From positions 110,496,263-110,560,262 of the forward strand of contig CM054059.1 of assembly GCA_028641055.1 (NCBI GenBank): a stretch of 64,000 nucleotides of DNA, in the 5' to 3' direction. The position numbers and the translations under genes are program-made. The notes beneath the pieces are model-generated. The model saw only the letters and a list, made by a program, of their open reading frames with translations. It was not told where the DNA came from and made no database searches. This stretch comes from Alopecurus myosuroides (taxonomy: Eukaryota > Streptophyta > Magnoliopsida > Poales > Poaceae). Shown one piece after another: positions 30,594 to 42,800 of this stretch; within the stretch, counting starts at the first letter, position 1; every line of letters starts with the position of its first letter.

Positions 30594-32262
30594 TCAGACG
30601 TCCTCCATCACTTCATCCTCGGGCTTAGCAGTGGCTGGTCGTGGAAAAAGCTCATTCACAAGATCCAAAAGTTCCTCGGCGCGTTTCACGGCACGTTCTT
30701 CAGTGCATGGTCCTCCTCGCTCATCTTTGCCAAATCTTTTCCCACACTCCTCTACCATCTGCAGTGAAGAAGGGAACAAATTAGATTGATGAGAGCTTAA
30801 CCTAAAACATTACTAGCACGGTGAAGATGGTGACCCAATAAAACAGATTGTGCTACTTGATTGTAAACGGCTACTCTAACACCCAACTATTCTCTGAAAT
30901 TCTCTGGACAAGCCAATCAACTCCCTATGTGATGGAGTAATGTTCTACTACAGACATTAATGAGGGTCAGTCAGACACCCAAAACACTTTCCAAAAAGAT
31001 TATGCATGCATATCTATACATATAAAAGTACCAAGAGAACACCCATGCACCAAACAGCACAGCTCATTTAAATCCTGTACTTGTTAACTATTGCGTGAAA
31101 AAAAAATATATAAAAAGACCTAGAGATGCCATACGCAAAAGTAAACATCCAACTTTCGAATAACTTTTAATTTCTCGGTGGCAATTCAAGTGCATTTGAA
31201 AGCACAAAATCTTGAAACATGCATCACTGCTATTCAGATATATTTGCTTCAGAAATCAGTCAAAGTTGGCCAATAAAGCTGGACAATGTTGAGTTTAATC
31301 TCTCGTCGTGATGAGAGATCAGAAAAGCAATACCACAACACACACCTTAGAAAGACAGTTACACTTCATGATGTCACAAACGTTCCAAAGAATCACCATA
31401 TTATATGACTCTACATGTCTTGATTTGCACCAGCTAATTAAAATAGCATAACCAACGAACATCTTAAGATTCGCAAAATAAGCATGGCAATACCGCGTAG
31501 ACACAAGCAGCTGAAGAAGGTCTGCAATTGATTATGTTTTGCTTGTCAGCATCCGTAAGCTTGAAACCCTCACATCTGTTTGCAAATTCAGTAACTGATT
31601 CCCTTGTCTGGTTACATGCAGGAGTGTTTAAGAGGTACCCATACACCTGCATTTGAACATCAGACCATTTTAGGCGTGAAAAGGACAAAGACGAAAAAGG
31701 CCATCGAGTATAAACATTGGGTGAAAGCATAAGAGGAATAATCGAGCACCTTACACTCCGATGCAGCCACAGCCCCCAAACAGCCCATGGGATCAGTTTT
31801 TGCACCTCTGCTTCGCAAGAAGTCAAGAACTTCGAAGTTGGTGAGATGCCCTGCATTCACTTTCTCTCTGCGGAGCAATGAACAAGCATTGGATATTCAG
31901 AACTTCAAACCAGAAGGACAGCTTTGATATATAGATACTAATACATGACAATGAAGATTTAGCTTTTAAGTTACTCGGAGCATATCTATCATTCTCAGCG
32001 CCTAGCTATTGAGTCTGAGAACTGAGAATCAGCGCTAACGCGCAGCAAGATTAGGCTAGGACAATGCATAAGTCTCAACGATTTGTCATCCTAGTTTCCC
32101 ATCAAATCAACTAGCTCCTCGTCGATAAGGAGCTCAGAGAGCGTTCAGTACTGATTACTCACAGTCTTGCAAGGGATTGCAAAAGGAGAGGGTTGTTTAC
32201 AGCACAAGATTATGACGGCACCTAAAACATAAACAAACAAAAATGAGTACTCACATCTTCAT
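30594..32262 (-). CDS. RPC9: DNA-directed RNA polymerase III subunit RPC9 (CRCP family), complete, 4 coding exons
   Basis: Exons at 32262-32255, 31867-31750, 31646-31494 and 30758-30594 join to 444 nt, giving 147 residues, the size of the eukaryotic RPC9/CRCP family. The first coding exon is only 8 nt (ATG AAG AT). The protein starts MKIEKVNAGHLTNFEVLDFL. It then shows KTDPMGCLGAVAASECKVYGY (here shortened to MGCLGAVAASECK), TPACNQTRESVTEF, LTDADKQNIINCRPSSAA and the final helix MVEECGKRFGKDERGG, ending in an acidic tail. RPC9 forms the RPC9-RPC8 stalk of RNA polymerase III in the nucleus, needed for initiation on tRNA and 5S genes. All three introns are GT-AG and phases agree; the donor of intron 2 (GTGCTC) is weak. 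No break found. Confidence 0.94.
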
Positions 32263-32640
32263 CGTTGCCGCTGCCGGGGGGCGGGGCACCTTGGGGATCA
32301 GGGTGCGGTGTCGCCGGTGCGAGGAGGGGCGCGAGAGGAATAAGAGGTAGAGGCGGCACCCTTCCTATCAGCACAGGCACCGATTGGCGCGGGGAGACGG
32401 GTAGGGGCGCCAGGAGGAAGGAGCTGCGGCGGCTGACTGGAGGAGAGGGAGTACGTGGGTAGGTAGACTGTGCGGCGCTTGCACCTGCCGGCGGCGCAGC
32501 GCTCGTCCCCTGCTTTCAGCTAGGTCAGGGAGGGGACAGCCTCGTCTCGCCCGCGACGCACGCGCTTCCCGCCAGATGGGCCGGCCCAATTGGCTTCCAC
32601 TGAACCACGCCATGGATGGACCGGCCCATGCACCTTGCAT
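32263..32640 (-). promoter_or_regulatory. GC-rich 5' leader and promoter region of RPC9 with site II-like motifs
   Basis: No TATA box is obvious upstream of the RPC9 ATG. ATGGGCCGGCCCAAT at about 32576-32590 and ACCGGCCCAT at about 32618 contain TGGGCC/GGCCCA. These are plant site II elements, bound by TCP factors in promoters of ribosomal and other growth-related genes. This fits a housekeeping Pol III subunit. The same word also occurs in nearby repeats, so promoter use is inferred. Confidence 0.45.
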
Positions 32641-33540
32641 TACGTTTGTTTATCTAATATGAACTATTTTTAATTTTGAACAAATTTTAAGTTTAAAAAA
32701 ATTAAAAATTAAATAATTCCAAAACAATAACAAATGTTACATATGAAAAAAAAAATGATCAATTTTTAGTTTAAATTATTTTTCATTTGCACAAATTTAA
32801 ATTATTTTTCATTTGCACAAATTTAAAATTTGAAACAAATTTTAAATTTGAACAGTTTTTTATCTGAACAAATTTTGAATTTCAAAAAAATATAAATTTG
32901 ATCATTTTAATTTTTGAACATTATTCAGTTTGAACCCAAAAAAAATCTGAACCAAAAGTTTTGGTGAACAAAAAAACCAGAAAACAGAAAAAAAAAATAG
33001 AAAACAAATGAAAAACAAAAAAAGGCAATAAAAATGTTAAGCACGAATGCTATGCATGAATTGTTTGTTAACCCATTGGCTCTGCTCTATGTCCCTGGCT
33101 CCAAGATCCTGAGCTCGAACCCTAGCTTCCCCTCCTATTTTCATACTTTTTTCTCTTTAAAACAGCCACTAATGGGTCGGCCCAATGGAGCGCCCTCCGC
33201 GGGCGACTCGCATTAAGCGACATTTAGTGCCAGCGCTCGATGTGGACTGATTCGATGATTCGCATGTAGCACTGGTGGTAATGTTGGCTGCTTCGATCCT
33301 CCTCTCTAGCACCCAGGCGATCTGCTGCTTTCATTTCGCACATGAATCGCACACTTGGGCCAGATTCTTCTACATGCCCATTATCATATTGGTGGCTTCA
33401 TGGCTTAATCGAGGGGGCCCGCAGCGGCACTTCGCTGTGGCCTCCTGCGGGGCAGGGCAAATGGCCGGCCCAGCTAGCCTCTTTCCCCTTTTCTACTAAT
33501 TTTCTTTTTTAAAAAAAGTAAACTGAAATATAGCAAAATA
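32641..33540. other. AT-rich spacer and repeat-like DNA
   Basis: 32641-33010 is A/T-rich, with repeated phrases such as TTCATTTGCACAAATTTAAA (twice in tandem at about 32786-32825) and many GAACAAATTTT words. 33160-33250 has a GGGTCGGCCCAATGG word and resembles a common grass repeat. No gene. Confidence 0.45.
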
Positions 33541-35990
33541 AGTTCTCGCATGCACCGAAGTGTCAGCAAAACATCATGGAAAGTAAAATTAAGACATTGA
33601 AAAAGAATAACCTACAATTGGGGCAAAAAAATAGTGGGAAGGAACAAATTAAATCTACACGCGAAACAAAACAATAGAAAATAGAGAATAAAAATATAGG
33701 AACTACGGAACAAATCATGGTTGAATGGGAACAAGGCTAAGTGGAATAAAATTTTGGTATTCATGGAACAAGTAATGACGATGGAGGAACAAAATTTATA
33801 ACTCATGGAACAAAACACGAATATAAGTCTCGTTCCCTTCGAAATAAGAACTCAACACTACATGTAGAACAAAAGATAATTTCCGGAGAAACAAACCTCG
33901 TATATATGAGAAACAAATATATAGACCAGTTGGAACAAAACCACGATTACAGCTAGGAGGAATTTAAAAAAAAATCACTTGTACGAGGAACAAATTTTCA
34001 GCTCCTGAGGTAAAAAGTTTGCCAACATGAGGAACAAATGTTCTAAAAACTTTGTTATCTTAAAATCAAGTACTTTAGTCTATAGGAACAACTGAAATAT
34101 TCTACAAAAAATAACAGAGATGGAACAAAAAAGATAGGAACAAAAATCTCCATAGTAATAGGAACAAAAAGGTAAGAACAAAACCTCGGAAGAAAGCTCA
34201 GAACAAGATCTACTCAGATATAGGAACAAAAGCTGCTTAGAGATAGGGACAACGTTTTATGGACATAGAAACAAAATCTCATAAAAAAGGGTAGGAACAA
34301 AGCTAGGAACAAAAATCACCATTGTATTAGGAACAATAAGGTTAAAACAAAACCTCGGAAGAAATCTCGGAACCAAAGCTCCTCAGATATAGCAAAAAAA
34401 GCTCCTCGAAGATAGGGACAAAGTTTCATGGACATAGGAACAAAATCTCATAACAAAGGGTGGGAACAAAGCTAGGAACGAAAGCTAGTAATAAAAGGCT
34501 CAATAAAGATAAGAACATAAAAATCCATAGAGAAAGTAACAAAGTTTCATGCACATAGGAACAAAAACTCTCAATAAAAGGTAGGAACAAGAATATCTAT
34601 GGGATTATAATTCTTCTAACAAAAGTTACGATTAAAGCTATGGATAAAATCTCCACGGAAATAGGAACAAAAGGTAGGAACAAACCTCTGAAGAAAGCTC
34701 GGAAGAAAAGCTCCTCGGAGATAGCAACAAAATCTCAGAACAAGATTAGGAACAAAGTTAGGAACACAAAGCTACAACAGAGATAGGAACAAAAAAATCT
34801 ATAGAGAGAGGAACATAGTTCGATGGACATGGGAAAAAAATCTCATAACAAGGGTAGGAACAAAGCTATGATAAAAAGCTAGGAACAAAAATCTACAAAG
34901 AGATAGGGACAAAAAGGTACAGAGAGATAGGAACAAAAACTTGGAACAAAATCTAGCAAAAAAATCTACAAAGAGATAGGAACAAAAAGCTTGGACTAAA
35001 AGCTAAGGATAAAAGTTAGGAACAAAAGCTAGGACCAGAAGGTCCATACAAAATAGGTATAAAACTCCAATAACAAAAACTTGGAACAAAAGGTAGGAAC
35101 AAAAATATCCATGGACATACGTTTATCAGTCTTCTAACAAAAGAGAGGAACAAAGCTTGGGAAAAAAATCTTCACAAAAATATGAACAAAAGGTAGGAAT
35201 AAACCTTAGAAGAAAGCTAGGAACAAAAAGCTACAAAAGAGATAGAAACAATAAAACTCTATAGAGAGAGGAACATAGTTCGATGAACATAGGAATAAAA
35301 TCTCAGAACAAGGATAGAAACAAAGCTTGGAACAAAATCTAGAAACAAAAAGCTACATAGAGATAGGAACAAAGACTTGAAACAAAAGATAGAAACAAAA
35401 ACCTACAAGGGATGGAAACAAAATCTTGGAACAAAAGTTAGGAAAAGAAGATTGGAATAAAATCTAGGAACAAAATTCTACAAAGATATAGGAATGAAAA
35501 GCTTGGAACAAAACCAAGTGGAACAAGATTATAAAGTGGTGGAACAAAAAACAGTGCAAGAAGAACATTTTGATAGGAGTAAAATTTAAACACATGAGGA
35601 ACAAAATAACGACTACCGTCGAAGCAAAAATTTAGATTATCCAAAGGAACAAATCAAATTTTCACATCCATGGAACAAATTACAATTACAAGAGGAACAA
35701 AATTGAGAAGTCGTGGAAAAAAATTCTTGCAAGAAGAACAAAAGTGAAACGGGGACAAAATTCAAACACGTGTCACCACGAATATTGAAACAGAAAAAAA
35801 TTAGACCATCAAAATAAGAAAATCATACTTTTGCATCCATGGAACGAATCACGACTATAACAGGAACAAAAATATAAACTAGGTAGAACAAAAAAGAATG
35901 TTAAAAAAAACAAAAGGAATAATATAAAGGAAAAAAAGAAGGCAATAAAAGTCAAAAGGAAAAGAGTAATAAAGAAGGAAAGAATATAAA
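33541..35990. repeat. 2.4-kb degenerate short tandem repeat array, core GGAACAAAA
   Basis: The plus strand is A-rich and T/C-poor. The word GGAACAAA, usually within ATAGGAACAAAANCT, recurs dozens of times at irregular 10-30 bp spacing through the whole stretch. Longer phrases such as CTACAAAGAGATAGGAACAA also recur (about 34890, 34970, 35350). Minus-strand frames over it are low-complexity and not genes. Confidence 0.85.
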
Positions 35991-37000
35991 AACAGATAAT
36001 ACATGTATGTAGAAGACACATCTGTACGTGAAGAAAAAACACACCATAGTAGTGCTCTACTCCGATTGATGGAGGAACCATCATGTTACGTGAAGCATGC
36101 CTACATATCCAAACAAACGGAACCGGTTCCACCCTTTGTCAGTAGGGGAACTAGTTGGGCCGGCCCATCCATGCGCGCATGCGAGTGAAGTCGCTCCTCC
36201 GGATGGCTGGGGCGATGCCGAGTGCTTCCCGGTCGCTTTAGTCTACCACTATCCACGACCGAATAAAACCCGATATTATTTCAGTCACCTTATTTTCGGG
36301 ACCGACGTGATGATCGGAGACCGAATTTCACATTCTTTCGATTTTGAAGCCAATTTTTTTGGTTCGGTTTTGATCTTTTAAAGCAACTATATCACTACCC
36401 ATAAAAGTGTTCAAACCTGTAAATATATAATTTTGGTTGAAACACACACATCGAATAGACCCTGTAAAACGGGGTAAATTGAAGAAACGTTTTCAGTGCC
36501 TCGAGTATTCTCTCCTCGGAACCCCGCATGTCTAGTTTTAGAGTCGATTCAAAGGTTCGAAACTGAATGAACTGAGACCGGTCAACGCTCCCGCCGACGC
36601 TGTGACTCCCAAGCTCGATTTCATGACGATGAGACCCGATTCTGACATTAATCTTCTATTGCCACCGAGGAGCTTCCATTCTCACCGGTTTTGTGCGAAA
36701 TCGTGGACTCTTTACGCAGCCCCATGGAAGCATCTCCATGGGAGCATCTTCATAGCCAAGCTCCCCATGGGAGCACCTCCACAAGAAGAGGCAGGGGAGA
36801 CCAAAGATACAAGGGCAAGGCGAGGGCTGAAGCCGAGTTAGATTGGTTGTGCGCCAGCCTTATTAAAGCACATCCATGGGAGCAATTCCATGGCCAAACT
36901 CTAAATTGGAGCACCTATATGGGAGGAGGCGGGTCGAGGCGGGGGAGGCCGACACTAGGAAGGCCAAGCGAGGGTCCAAGCGGGCAGAGGCGGCGAAGTG
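35991..37000. other. Intergenic DNA with short repeated words
   Basis: Contains GTTGGGCCGGCCCATCC near 36150. Between 36718 and 36935 there are several CCATGGGAGCA words (about 36719, 36733, 36763, 36871). No gene is supported. Confidence 0.4.
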
Positions 37001-37005
37001 AGCAT

Positions 37006-38505
37006 TGATACGTACATTTTGCATCACTATTTTATATCATATATTTCTGTTATTCAACGATATATTTCATGTTATGATGCATCTCTTATGTTATTTTATC
37101 TTATTTTGCATGTTTTATAATTTTTGGAGAATAAACACCAGGACCAGGAATCTGATGGAAAAAAGCACCGCCGGGATACCATATTTCAGAAGATCAGAAG
37201 AAGAAGTGGGACACCGAGGGTGTCCTTAAAGTTCAGAGGAGGAACCTAGCTAGAAGGAGGGCTAGAGGGGGCCAGCAGGGGCCCACACCATGGGGTGGCG
37301 CCCCCTGGCCGCGCCACCTAGGGGTGTGGCCACCCTGGCCCACCTCTGGGGGATATCTTTTGCGTTTCTGTCCCCCAGGAAACCCTAAGACTCATTCCAT
37401 CGTCGAAGAATTATTCCGCCGCCACCTTGGGGCGGAAAACACCCGAGAGAGAAAGGCTATCTGGCAGGGAGAAATCTGTCGGGAAAATTGCTCTCCAGAG
37501 AGGGGAAATCACCGCCATCGTCACCGTCATCACTCTGGGCATCATCAAGATCGTCATCATCATCATCATCACCACCAGCACCATCACCCTCATCATCCAC
37601 CTTCATCCTGCTGTAACAATTAGGGGCCTCTATCGTTGTTTTGCATTAGATCTCTCTCCCGGTGTGGATTACTTGTTAGTAGTTGATGCTTGTGAGATTT
37701 ATCGGTGTTTGCACTTTATGACCAGATTGTTATCATCCATTATATCATCTCTGGTCATGATCCATATGATGTCTTGTGAGTAGTTCGTGTTGTTCTTGAG
37801 GACATGGGAGAAGTCAAGTTGTTAGTAGTGAAGTGATGTTGAGTAATATTTAATGTTTGATATTTAAGTTGTGGTGTTATTCTTCTAGTGGTGTCATGTG
37901 AACGTCGAATATATGATACTTCACGATTTATGGGGGAATGCATATGTATTTGGATACTAATTTTGGGGTGATCGGAGTGACAGAAACCTAAAGCCCCTTT
38001 AGGAAACCATTACACGAGGGAGCGTATGATCCCGGAGTTTAAAGCTGTGGTTAGATTTATTTCTTAATTACTTTCTTGTAGTTGCGGATGATTGCAAGGA
38101 GTATAATCATAAGTATGTATTAGTCTTGGATGGGACGGTACATTAGCATAGGTTCACCCACACAACACTTATCAAAACACCAAAATTATTCAACTGCATG
38201 GAACAAAAGCACTTGACAGAAACCTCCCGTGTGTCCTTGAGAACGTTTGTTAATCATAAGTAAACTCACCGGATTGTCCTTTGCTGAAGACAGGATTGGG
38301 CCAATTGCTGCAATTATTACTACTACATTTTATTTATTCGCACTTTATTTATCTGCAATATCAAAAACCCTACAAATCTAGTTTCCAGTATTTACGGTTA
38401 TTCCTTCATCGAAACTGCTTGTCAACATCTTCCGCTCCTTGTTGGGTTCGACACTCTTATTTATCGAAAGTACTACGATACACCCCCAATACTTGTGGGT
38501 CATCA
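37006..38505 (+). mobile_element. Solo gypsy LTR with perfect target duplication
   Basis: Exactly 1500 bp, beginning TGATACGTACATTTTGC and ending ACTTGTGGGTCATCA, flanked by AGCAT on both sides (37001-37005 and 38506-38510). There is no internal region, so it arose by LTR-LTR recombination. Contains a CAT microsatellite (about 37550-37610). The ends are related to, but distinct from, the LTR at 16863. Confidence 0.92.
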
Positions 38506-38510
38506 AGCAT

Positions 38511-39740
38511 GAGCGCTTCCTCCGGCGAAACTCAGTTTGTACATAAACATACTGACTCGTTGGGAAAGAAGAAGACCGTGTGTCTAGTTCCACGTTATAC
38601 GGATTCTGTTCCGCCATGTCCGATTTCAACCCGTAAAAAACGTTTTCCACGAGGCGAAAAACTCGTTTTCAGTTCCACGATATACGGTTCTACTAGAGTT
38701 GCTCCTATATACGTCCGTGCTTAGCTACAACGGTACATGGGTGTACATATGTATTCTCATGATTAGGGGAGAAAAAGGTGATTACCTTGCTTACCTACTC
38801 CATGCAACATAAAACAAGTTAGTCAGCTCCCTAGCCTCCCCTTAATTTTGCATCCACAAGCACGACACATGAGATCCCTTTCTTGTCTTTTCACTATCTT
38901 GTAATTCTTTTTACAACCGAAAATGTGCATTCTTCGCTTTACGCATATGTGTATAGTTATCATTTTTTGTGTAGCCCTAAATATAAGGTATTTCAATTTG
39001 AAATTTTACACATTTGTGTGATACATCATTGAGAACAACCATGATTTGCTTTAGATTTGAAACTTTTGTATTGGATTTAAATTTCTTTAAAACAGCGAGT
39101 TCACTCGAGCTTAGGAATTAGATATATCTACTGTTACATGGTACATTTTTGTAAATCACACTAGATTTTAGAGCATGCGGTACCCAAGGCTTGATTTAAA
39201 TGTGTCGAAGCAAAATGCTAGTATAAACTTTTAGTAAGAGATGAACACTAAATTTGTAAAAATGTTCAATAAGAAAACCTGTTTTTTTTTAACGTTTTTA
39301 CATATTCGTGCATTTTACATGTTCATCATTTTTTTTGTGAAGAAACGATATATGAGGTGCCCTAGGCAACTAAAACGGAAAACAGTACCACCTAAGAAGC
39401 AGTTTTTGAAACCATGAATTTGCTAGGGAGTATTATTTTGTGCAAATCATAAATGATGTCTTTTTTCCATGGAACTTTATGTGTGAGCATAGGCCATAAA
39501 CATGTACATGTATGATTTTCTTTCTTTTTGTACATTCTGATGTTTGAAATGTGTTTTTCATTATTTGTTTCGAGAGAGGTGTCTTTTTGATTTAGGTGGG
39601 CGCATGCGCACGAGGAGCCGTTATCATATTATTTACCGAATTAGTACTCCGTACTAAAATAGTTTCAACTAGTTATTGGTAAAAACAAAGGTCCAAAGCG
39701 AATACTAGAGCATGTGATACTTTCCCTTGTCGGCGAATAT
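38511..39740. other. Intergenic, nothing recognised
   Basis: AT-rich DNA, no supported gene or repeat. Confidence 0.5.
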
Positions 39741-39880
39741 CGTACGTATGGATCTTTTTTTTTTCGCGAGTACGCGAAAGGCGTACCATACTTTTATAGA
39801 AGGGTAAAGAGATAGTTACAAGAAACGGGCCACCCACATGAGGGCAACCCAAACTCCGAAACTCCCAACTCCTAAACTAC

Positions 39881-42800
39881 CTAAGGTCTACTACTCATAG
39901 AATCATAACTCCCTCCTCTAAAAGCATGGCGCCAGTTGTTAGATAACAGAATACTCGCAGTAGCTAACTGATGAACCGAAGATTGCTTTGTTGTGTTCCC
40001 GAATACCCATGCATTTCTGTTCTTCCAAAGACTCCACGTGACCAGTATGACTAGGGCATCGAAGAATGGCTTCTCCTTCTTTCCTACTGCCGCTCTTCTC
40101 AACTCCCACCAACTCACCAACGTATCGTCCGCAATTGGAGCTGCCACCGTTGGCGCAAGGGCCGTAAGCACCACCTGCCAGACTTCCCTTGCGAACACAC
40201 ATTGCATGGTAATGTGCTCCACTGTATCTTCCTCCTGCAAACACACAAAGCACGTCGAGGAATGTTCTTGAAGCCCATGACGCTGTCTCCTATCCGAGGT
40301 CCATAACCGATGTTGGACTGCTAGCCAGGCGAAAATTTTCCCCTTTAGCGGGGCTTTTGCTCTCCAAATCCATCCATGTCCATTGAGTCTCAATCTCCCC
40401 TGACAAAGCCGCTCGTAGGTATCCTTAGCCGTGTACACACCAGAACGGGAGCAGGGCCAGGAAAACCTATCCCGAGCCGTGGCATCCCGAGTGGCGCCTT
40501 GCACCTCAATCCACAGGTTGACCAACTGTCTCCTGACAACCTGGGAGCCCGAATTGCCTGCGAAGCTCATGTCAGACATCCAAGTGTTGTCCAATAGGCC
40601 TTGTTGCACCGTCCTGGAGTTCTTCCTCCTCGTGCCAACCAACTCGACCACCATCGGGGCAATGTCCTTCGCTGATCTCCCTCCGATCCAGCGGTCTCTC
40701 CAGAACCAGGTGTCCGCCCCATCCCCCACCTCAATCTGGACTAAACTGTGGAAAATTTCTTCGGCATCACGATCCAGGAACTTGGGCAGCCCCTGCCAAG
40801 GCCTATTCTTATCAGTGCGCGAGAGCCAGACCCACCTAGTACGCATGGCAGCACCTTGTAGCCGTAGGTTTTTAACTCCGAGGCCACCGAAACATGTTGG
40901 TTGGCAGATCTTCTCCCATGCGACGAGGCACTCGCCCCCGTTGATCTTCTCCTTCCCCTTCCAGAAGAAAGCCCGCATCCACTTGTCGAGCTCCTCAAGA
41001 AGCCATACAGGCGCCTCGGAAACCAGCAGATGGTGCACCGGCCTCGCGGCAACGACTGCCCGAATCAACACCAGCCTGCCCGATCGATCCATCATGTTTT
41101 TCTGCCAAGCAGGGACGAACGCGATCGCTCTGTCCAACATGGGTTGCCACTCCGTTTTGGTTAGTGGCCTCAGCGCCAACTGCAGCCCAAGATACGTGAT
41201 TGGAAACGGGGCGATACTGCAGTTAAGCACAGCCTGCACTCTACTCTCATCCTCCTCTGTTCCTCTGATCAGCGTGGCCGTTGATTTCTGCAAATTGATG
41301 CGTAGACCAGACGCTTCTCCAAATAACCCCAAGATCTCCCTGATCACCCACAAGTCCTCATCGCGTGGCTTGCAAAACACGACAATATCATCAGCGAATG
41401 CGGATACACGCTGAAGAGGTGTGATCCCGGGCAGCCGCTCCAGGAGACCCGTACTACAAGCCTTCGCAATCAAGGCCGTTAAGACTTCCATCGCGAGTAC
41501 GAAGAAACCCGGAGAGCTTGGGTCCCCCTGCCGGAGCCCACGCGCATGCACAAACTTGCTCCCTGGCACCCCATTGACCAGAACCCTCGTGCTCGAAGTG
41601 TACAGAAGGATGGCCAGCCTCCTTCTCCAACTGTAACTGAAACCCATGTGGCGCAAAACCTCAAACAGAAAGGCCCATGAGATAGAGTCAAAGGCCCTCG
41701 AAATGTCTAGCTTGAGTAATACTCCTGGCTGACGGCGCATGTTTATCTTTCTAGCCACCTGTCGCACTAGAAGGAAGTTGTCGTGCAAGCTCCGAGAACG
41801 TATGAACGCCGATTGGTTGGGACTCACCAATGTTCCCAGAACAAGCCTCAACCGATTCGCCAACACTTTGGAGCACAGCTTGGAGAAGCTGTGAACCAAG
41901 CTAATTGGCCTGAAATCACCAACTCTGGAGGCGTCAGCTCTCTTCGGGATTAAAGTGATTAGCGCTGTGTTTAACTTCCCGAATCCTCTCCCATCACCAT
42001 GGAACCATTTTTGCATCGCCGCCATGATGTCCGGTTTGATCGTTTGCCAAGCATGCTTATAGAAAGCCCCTATGAAACCATCCGGCCCCGGTGCACGGTC
42101 TCCAGGAAGGTCTTTGATCACACACCAGACCTCTTCCTCCGTCAGCATGGCATCAAGGCCACGAAGCTCCCTCTGCGGTAACCCCAACGCTTCAAGGTTT
42201 AACGTGTGCTCGCGCTCCTGAATCGACCCCAGGAGATCCTTGAAGGTATTGGAGAACACCTCCTCCTTGCCCTTTTGGTCCGTGAAGGTAACCCCATTAT
42301 GATTGATGGCGGGGATGAAATTCTTTGTTCTCCTCCCATTGGCCACGGCGTGGAACAGTTTGGTGCTAGCGTCCCCCTCCTTAAGCCACCGTATCCGTGA
42401 TCGCTGTCGGGCAATGGTACGTTCGAGGGAGGCGAGCCCTAGCACCTGCAGTTTGAGAGCACGATGGAGCCAGACCTCGCCATCAGATAGCCTCCTAATT
42501 TCTTGGGCAGCGTCGAACCTCAGGATGACCTTATGGGCCATGGCCAACTGCAACTTGACGTTGCCAACTTCCCTTTGCCCCCAAGCCTGAAGGTGGGCCG
42601 CGGCGGCCCGGAACAATTCATTCAGTCTCTGAAAGGGGTCCACGAATCTAGCGTCACAGGCCCAGGCCTCCTTAACCTCCTCCTCAAAACCTGGCAGTTT
42701 GGTCCAGAACAACTCAAACTTGAAGCGTTTCTTTGGCCTCAAAGCTGCGCACAGGGATAGGTGGAGTGGTGCATGATCGGATACCGACGAGGAGAGTGCT

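Noticed and set aside
33541..36132. Minus-strand frames rich in Phe and Leu resembling membrane proteins
   Set aside because: They are translations of the GGAACAAAA array.
37545..37620. His/Ile-rich frames over the CAT microsatellite
   Set aside because: Simple repeat within the solo LTR.
40431..41414. 327-codon plus-strand open frame
   Set aside because: Antisense of the LINE ORF2 reverse transcriptase, which has clear motifs on the other strand.
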